From: Thermohalobaculum sp038524325
Lineage (GTDB): Bacteria > Pseudomonadota > Alphaproteobacteria > Rhodobacterales > Rhodobacteraceae
Assembly (NCBI GenBank): GCA_038524325.1
Contig: JBCBIS010000082.1
Coordinates: 1-17,432 of the forward strand
Length of the DNA stretch: 17,432 bases
Direction of reading: 5' to 3'
Positions 14,844-17,432 of the stretch are shown one piece after another. The stretch's first letter is position 1. The number at the start of each line of letters is the position of its first letter. The notes under the pieces are model-generated. The model saw nothing but the letters and a program-made list of their open reading frames with translations. It did no database searches and was not told where the DNA came from. The position numbers and the translations under genes were made by a program.

Positions 14844-15845
14844 ATGAAAAAGACCGCTCTTGTGCTTTCGCTGTGCGCTGTCGGACTGGGCGCCGTCGCT
14901 CTGTCGGTGCATCACTCCGGACGGGCCGCAGGCTGGCAGGACGATGCCTGCGGTGGTGCCCCGGAGATGGTGCTGGTCCAGGGCGGCACGTTCACCATGG
15001 GGGCGGGTGCGGTTTATCCAGAAGAATCGCCCGCGGTGGTCACCGAGGTCGGAAGTTTCCTGATGAGTCGGTATGAGGTTACGAATGCTGAATTCGCAGC
15101 CTTCGCCCAAGCGACTGGATACGTCACGGTCGCCGAACGTCCGCTAGACCAAAAGCTATACCCAGAAGTGCCGACCGATATGCTGCAACCCGGCTCTGCT
15201 GTTTTCGTCGGCGACGGCGAACAAAGAAATGGCCCCGGTGGACTTTGGCAATACCGCGTCGGAGCGAACTGGCGGCAGCCGGCAGGGCCAGGAAGCTCGA
15301 TTGCCGGACGCAGCGACTACCCGGTGGTCCACATAGCCCTCGAAGACGCCATAGCCTATGCCGAGTGGAAGGGGGAGCGTCTGCCGACTGAAGCGGAATT
15401 CGAATACGCCAGCCGCGGCGGTCTCGACGGCGAACGCTATGCCACTGGCAGGACACTGACCAAAGATGGAAGCTACGTCGCAAACACATGGCAGGGTTTC
15501 TTTCCAACTCAGAACTCTCAGGATGATGGATTTGCGGGGCTGGCGCCTGTCGGATGCTATGGCGCAAATCCGTATCTTCTCCACGACCTGATCGGAAACG
15601 TCTGGGAGCGGACGTCCACACCCTACTATCCGCGGCATTTCACCGACCGGACCCGGCCAGCCAACCTGCCGCTGCGAGGCTATGACCCCCGGCAACCAAA
15701 CGTCCCGGTCGGGGTGATCAAGGGTGGGTCCTATCTCTGCGCTGAAAACCTATGCATGCGCTATCGGCCGGCGGCACGACACGCCCAGGAAACAGGCCTT
15801 GGAACAAACCATATTGGCTTTCGGACTGTGAAGAGCGTTGATTGA
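14844..15845 (+). CDS. Formylglycine-generating enzyme (FGE/SUMF1 family) with N-terminal export or anchor segment
   Basis: The 333-residue product has a hydrophobic segment at about 4-22, then the FGE-sulfatase domain: MVLVQGGTFTMG at about 42-53, RLPTEAEFEYASRGG at about 179-193, GNVWERT at about 251-257 and KGGSYLC near 293-299. Cys299 and Cys304 stand in C-x4-C spacing before MRYRPAARH, as in active FGEs, which oxidise the sulfatase cysteine to formylglycine with oxygen and copper. Many relatives lack these cysteines and have other roles, so their presence supports true FGE activity. The partner is the sulfatase 35 bases upstream. The ATG at 14844 has no clear ribosome site, so coupling to the upstream gene is likely; a TTG at 14835 is possible. 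Bacterial FGEs are usually cytoplasmic, so the N-terminal segment is unusual. Confidence 0.9.
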   Translation: MKKTALVLSLCAVGLGAVALSVHHSGRAAGWQDDACGGAPEMVLVQGGTFTMGAGAVYPEESPAVVTEVGSFLMSRYEVTNAEFAAFAQATGYVTVAERPLDQKLYPEVPTDMLQPGSAVFVGDGEQRNGPGGLWQYRVGANWRQPAGPGSSIAGRSDYPVVHIALEDAIAYAEWKGERLPTEAEFEYASRGGLDGERYATGRTLTKDGSYVANTWQGFFPTQNSQDDGFAGLAPVGCYGANPYLLHDLIGNVWERTSTPYYPRHFTDRTRPANLPLRGYDPRQPNVPVGVIKGGSYLCAENLCMRYRPAARHAQETGLGTNHIGFRTVKSVD

Positions 15846-15849
15846 AAGC

Positions 15850-15981
15850 GTGGACCGCAACGCGACTGAGCAGGCCTGTCACCGCTGGCGAAAGACGTAT
15901 GGCGGCATGGGTGCGGAACAGCTCGAGGAGTTGACCCGGCTGCAGAAGGGCGCGCCCGTATGGCTGCACAGTCCTACTTAG
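15850..15981 (+). pseudogene. IS3-family transposase OrfA remnant
   Basis: The frame reads EQACHRWRKTYGGMGAEQLE followed by ELTRLQK. This resembles the end of the helix-turn-helix of IS3-type OrfA proteins (typical form EQTYYRWRKEYGGM...QxKRLKELE) and the start of their leucine-zipper region. It begins right after the FGE stop codon, loses similarity after LQK and stops at 15979-15981. The N-terminus and all of OrfB are missing, so it is dead. Terminal repeats were not found. It marks insertion-sequence activity at the right end of the island. Confidence 0.55.
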
Positions 15982-16090
15982 CGTGTTCAGAATGAGACTG
16001 CCCATATTCGCTTTCATGCTCCGCCCTTAAGGCAGCAACGCCCCCTTCTATGACCCGCGCAGCATCTTCGATGTGTTTTCGCTTGCTCAT
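15974..16090 (-). CDS. Possible small protein, 38 residues
   Basis: The frame starts MSKRKHIEDAARVIEGG and continues as a charged, helical-looking peptide ending SEHAK with TAG at 15974-15976. A purine-rich GAGGAAAAG stands about five bases before the ATG at 16090, a good ribosome site. The frame is not covered by a better one on the other strand, apart from eight bases at the end of the transposase remnant. It lies downstream of the tRNA-Arg on the same strand. It could be a small acid-base-rich cytoplasmic protein or the truncated start of a mobile-element gene. No family is recognised. Confidence 0.4.
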   Translation of the reverse strand: MSKRKHIEDAARVIEGGVAALRAEHESEYGQSHSEHAK

Positions 16091-16169
16091 AGATCTTTTC
16101 CTCTCACCTCGTTTCATTGAGTTTCGTGGAGAGGATCTAGGTTCAAAACGTATAAGTATTTGATTCTGC

Positions 16170-16246
16170 TGGCGACCCCGGCAGGACTTGAACCTGCAAC
16201 CTATCCCTTAGGAGGGGATCGCTCTATCCAGTTGAGCTACGGGGCC
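16170..16246 (-). tRNA. tRNA-Arg(CCT)
   Basis: The minus strand folds as a complete cloverleaf of 77 bases including an encoded CCA. The acceptor stem is GGCCCCG with CGGGGTC (one G-T pair) and the D stem is GCTC/GAGC. The anticodon stem is ATCCC/GGGAT around the loop CTCCTAA with anticodon CCT, which reads AGG. The T stem is GCAGG/CCTGC around TTCAAGT. Its 3' half is repeated at 7538-7580, which makes it the likely insertion site of the neighbouring island. Confidence 0.96.
16172..16214 (-). repeat. Right attachment repeat within tRNA-Arg
   Basis: This part of the intact tRNA matches 7538-7580 at 41 of 43 positions in the same orientation. It runs from the acceptor 3' end to the anticodon loop. 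Confidence 0.8.
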
Positions 16247-16254
16247 CGCACGGT

Positions 16255-16283
16255 TTTTTCTGATTTTGCGGCAGCGAGGTCAA
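16255..16283 (-). promoter_or_regulatory. Possible promoter of tRNA-Arg
   Basis: TTGACC (16278-16283 on the minus strand) is a good -35. At 17 bases spacing the -10 position reads GAAAAA, which is weak. Transcription would start at about the tRNA 5' end. Confidence 0.3.
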
Positions 16284-16313
16284 GCGCTGCGGAGCGGGCT
16301 GGGCCGCCTCCTG

Positions 16314-16342
16314 TTGATTCTTGGCCTCCGCCGCGCCATATC
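16314..16342 (+). promoter_or_regulatory. Possible promoter of the ubiK-like gene
   Basis: TTGATT (16314-16319) and CATATC (16337-16342) are 17 bases apart, a weak sigma-70-type pair about 35 bases before the start codon. Confidence 0.3.
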
Positions 16343-16376
16343 ACGGTGGCCCGAGCGAGAAGGAGCGAGTACCCGC

Positions 16377-16625
16377 ATGCAGACCAGAGGCACTTTTTTC
16401 GATGATCTCAGCCAGTTAATGACGAATGCTGCCGGGATGGCTCAAGGCGTGAAATCTGAAGCTGAGACGGCAATGCGCGGCTGGTTCGAGAGATTTCTCG
16501 CTGACGCCAATCTGGTGACCCGCGAAGAGTTCGATGCCGTCCGCGAGATGGCCGTGCTGGCGCGCCAGGAAAACGAGGATCTCAAACGCCGCATCGAGGC
16601 GCTCGAGGCCGCACAAAAACCCTAA
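16377..16625 (+). CDS. ubiK: UbiK/YqiC-like accessory factor (BMFP domain)
   Basis: The 82-residue product starts MQTRGTFFDDLSQLMTNAAG, the amphipathic N-terminus of the BMFP family. It contains VTREEFDAVREMAVLARQEN and a C-terminal coiled coil of leucine heptads (about 50-79). UbiK of E. coli is a small trimeric, membrane-associated factor needed for efficient aerobic ubiquinone synthesis. In alphaproteobacteria the function is inferred by homology. The length is close to that of family members. I chose the ATG at 16377 from the family start, with GGAG about 11 bases upstream. It is divergent from the tRNA-Arg and followed by a ybjN-like gene on the same strand. It marks chromosomal backbone to the right of the island. 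Confidence 0.85.
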   Translation: MQTRGTFFDDLSQLMTNAAGMAQGVKSEAETAMRGWFERFLADANLVTREEFDAVREMAVLARQENEDLKRRIEALEAAQKP

Positions 16626-16882
16626 CTCCGGCAGGTTTGCGGCGCCTGGATGAGGTGCCGCGTGAACCTGAGAAGATCTCTCCCTTCGATACCCCCTCCA
16701 CCCGCGGCGTAAACCGCGGCAAGTGAATCTTTCGCGACAGGCCGAATTTGGCCTTTACGTCGGCGATCCTTTTCTACACCATATCTCGTGGGTCGGGTGT
16801 GTGACGCACACGACCAATGGCAACCCTGGGTGAATGCTGTGGGCGCCTTGCCCAAGCACCACCATAAAATGGGGGAAGAGGC
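16626..16882. other. Intergenic region with several hairpins
   Basis: Four possible stem-loops lie here. The first, GCGGCGCC/GGTGCCGC (16639-16661, one G-T pair), may end the ubiK transcript. The others are CCGCGG-cgtaaa-CCGCGG (16702-16719), AGGCC-GAATTT-GGCCT followed by TT (16739-16756), and GGTC-GG-GTGTG paired with CACAC-GACC (16791-16815). No convincing promoter pair or ORF is seen; the minus-strand frames are shadows. Confidence 0.4.
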
Positions 16883-17386
16883 ATGACTGCCATCGAGCAA
16901 GACTTCCACAGTACCGACGTCCATCCGATCGATATCGTCGAGACCCTCGCGGAACAATGCGAGTGGGATTTTGACCGGGTGGGCGAAGACCAGATCGCCA
17001 TGGCGATCGAGGCTGCCTGGCGCACGTATTCCCTGTCGCTGGCGTGGTCGAACTATGACGACATGCTGCGGCTGGTCTGCACATTCGAACTGAACCCGCC
17101 GGAAGACCGGCTGGAGGAATTTCACCGTCTGTTGAACCTCGCAAACGACCGGATCTGGGGAGGTGGTTTTACTTTCTGGTCAGAGCAAAAATTGGTGGCA
17201 TTCCGTTATGGCCTGACCCTGGCCGGAGGCGCGCACGCGACGCCCGAACAGGTCGAAGCAATGGTCCTGAACGCGGTCGGTCTGGCCGAGCGGTTCTATC
17301 CTGCCTTCCAGCTGGTCTGTTGGGGGGGAGAGACCGCCGAGGCAGGGGCTGCCGTGGCGATCGAGGAGGCCTACGGAACTGCATGA
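16883..17386 (+). CDS. YbjN domain-containing protein
   Basis: The 167-residue product matches the YbjN family (type III secretion chaperone-like fold). It shows alternating helix and strand, SLAWSNYDDMLRLVCTFELN at about 51-70, then RLLNLANDRIWGGGFTFW at about 84-101, and a C-terminal helix. It has no signal peptide and few cysteines. YbjN proteins are cytoplasmic; in enterobacteria they are reported to influence stress responses and motility, but the molecular function is not settled. GAAGAGG precedes the ATG at a good distance. It lies downstream of the ubiK-like gene on the same strand, separated by 257 bases with several hairpins, and is followed by a terminator. Confidence 0.85.
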   Translation: MTAIEQDFHSTDVHPIDIVETLAEQCEWDFDRVGEDQIAMAIEAAWRTYSLSLAWSNYDDMLRLVCTFELNPPEDRLEEFHRLLNLANDRIWGGGFTFWSEQKLVAFRYGLTLAGGAHATPEQVEAMVLNAVGLAERFYPAFQLVCWGGETAEAGAAVAIEEAYGTA

Positions 17387-17395
17387 ACCTATGAC

Positions 17396-17422
17396 GGGCG
17401 GCATCTTTTCGGGATGCTGCCC
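17396..17422 (+). terminator. Terminator after the ybjN-like gene
   Basis: GGGCGGCATC (17396-17405) pairs with GATGCTGCCC (17413-17422) in a ten-base stem with one G-T pair and a TTTTCGG loop. It is followed by ACAATTTT and lies nine bases after the stop codon. Confidence 0.7.
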
Positions 17423-17432
17423 ACAATTTTCG

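Larger units (their letters stand above)
7536..16246. mobile_element. Putative old genomic island at tRNA-Arg(CCT)
   Basis: The segment is bounded by a 43-base direct repeat of the 3' half of tRNA-Arg: 7538-7580 on the left and 16172-16214, within the intact gene, on the right. The intact tRNA is read leftwards, so its 3' end faces the segment, as expected for an element inserted by a recombinase at a tRNA 3' half. A C-terminal tyrosine recombinase remnant lies 29 bases inside the left repeat and an IS3-type remnant lies near the right end. The cargo is an RTX protein, an adenylate cyclase, a sulfatase and a formylglycine-generating enzyme. The repeats differ at 2 of 43 positions and the integrase is broken, so the element is probably fixed. 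That this whole segment entered as one unit is inference. Confidence 0.6.

Noticed and set aside
15718..16017. 99-codon minus-strand ORF at the end of the FGE gene
   Set aside because: It overlaps the conserved FGE C-terminus and has no ribosome site; the small frame at 15974-16090 is the better minus-strand candidate.

Overview
The window looks like a chromosomal segment of a GC-rich alphaproteobacterium, most likely of the Rhodobacteraceae (Roseobacter-like). The reasons are the base composition, strong GGAG-type ribosome sites, tandem P460 cytochromes, an alphaproteobacterial-style zinc-less MsrB, a T1SS-type RTX protein and a UbiK/YbjN gene pair next to a tRNA-Arg. No species can be named from the sequence alone.

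Left part (1-7500), backbone-like: a membrane sensor protein runs off the left edge on the minus strand (1-1119). A flavodoxin-fold NAD(P)H oxidoreductase (minus) and a LysR regulator (plus) diverge from a shared promoter region with a clear dyad operator. A peroxiredoxin-like protein lies tail-to-tail with the LysR gene and overlaps it. Then comes a plus-strand run of two exported cytochrome P460 paralogues and an exported beta-propeller protein, followed by a convergent cupin and a divergent msrB. The theme is redox and reactive-species chemistry, with thiol peroxidase, P460 (NO/hydroxylamine-type haem), methionine sulfoxide repair and a quinone/flavin reductase.

Middle part (7536-16246), a putative old genomic island: a 43-base direct repeat of the 3' half of tRNA-Arg(CCT) lies at 7538-7580, and the intact tRNA is at 16170-16246 on the minus strand. 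Just inside the left repeat is the C-terminal remnant of a tyrosine recombinase. Near the right end is a remnant of an IS3-type transposase OrfA. The cargo is a 958-residue RTX calcium-binding protein without a local type I secretion system, a membrane class III adenylate cyclase (minus), and a divergent sulfatase + formylglycine-generating enzyme operon. Sulfatase and FGE both carry export signals, which suggests that the sulfatase is matured outside the cytoplasm. An AT-rich gap (10976-11457) separates RTX and cyclase.

Right part (16247-17432), backbone again: ubiK-like and ybjN-like genes on the plus strand, the latter followed by a good hairpin terminator at the right edge.

Most notable are the tRNA-flanked island with its decayed integrase, the internally duplicated orphan RTX protein, the exported FGE/sulfatase pair, and the P460-P460-beta-propeller operon.
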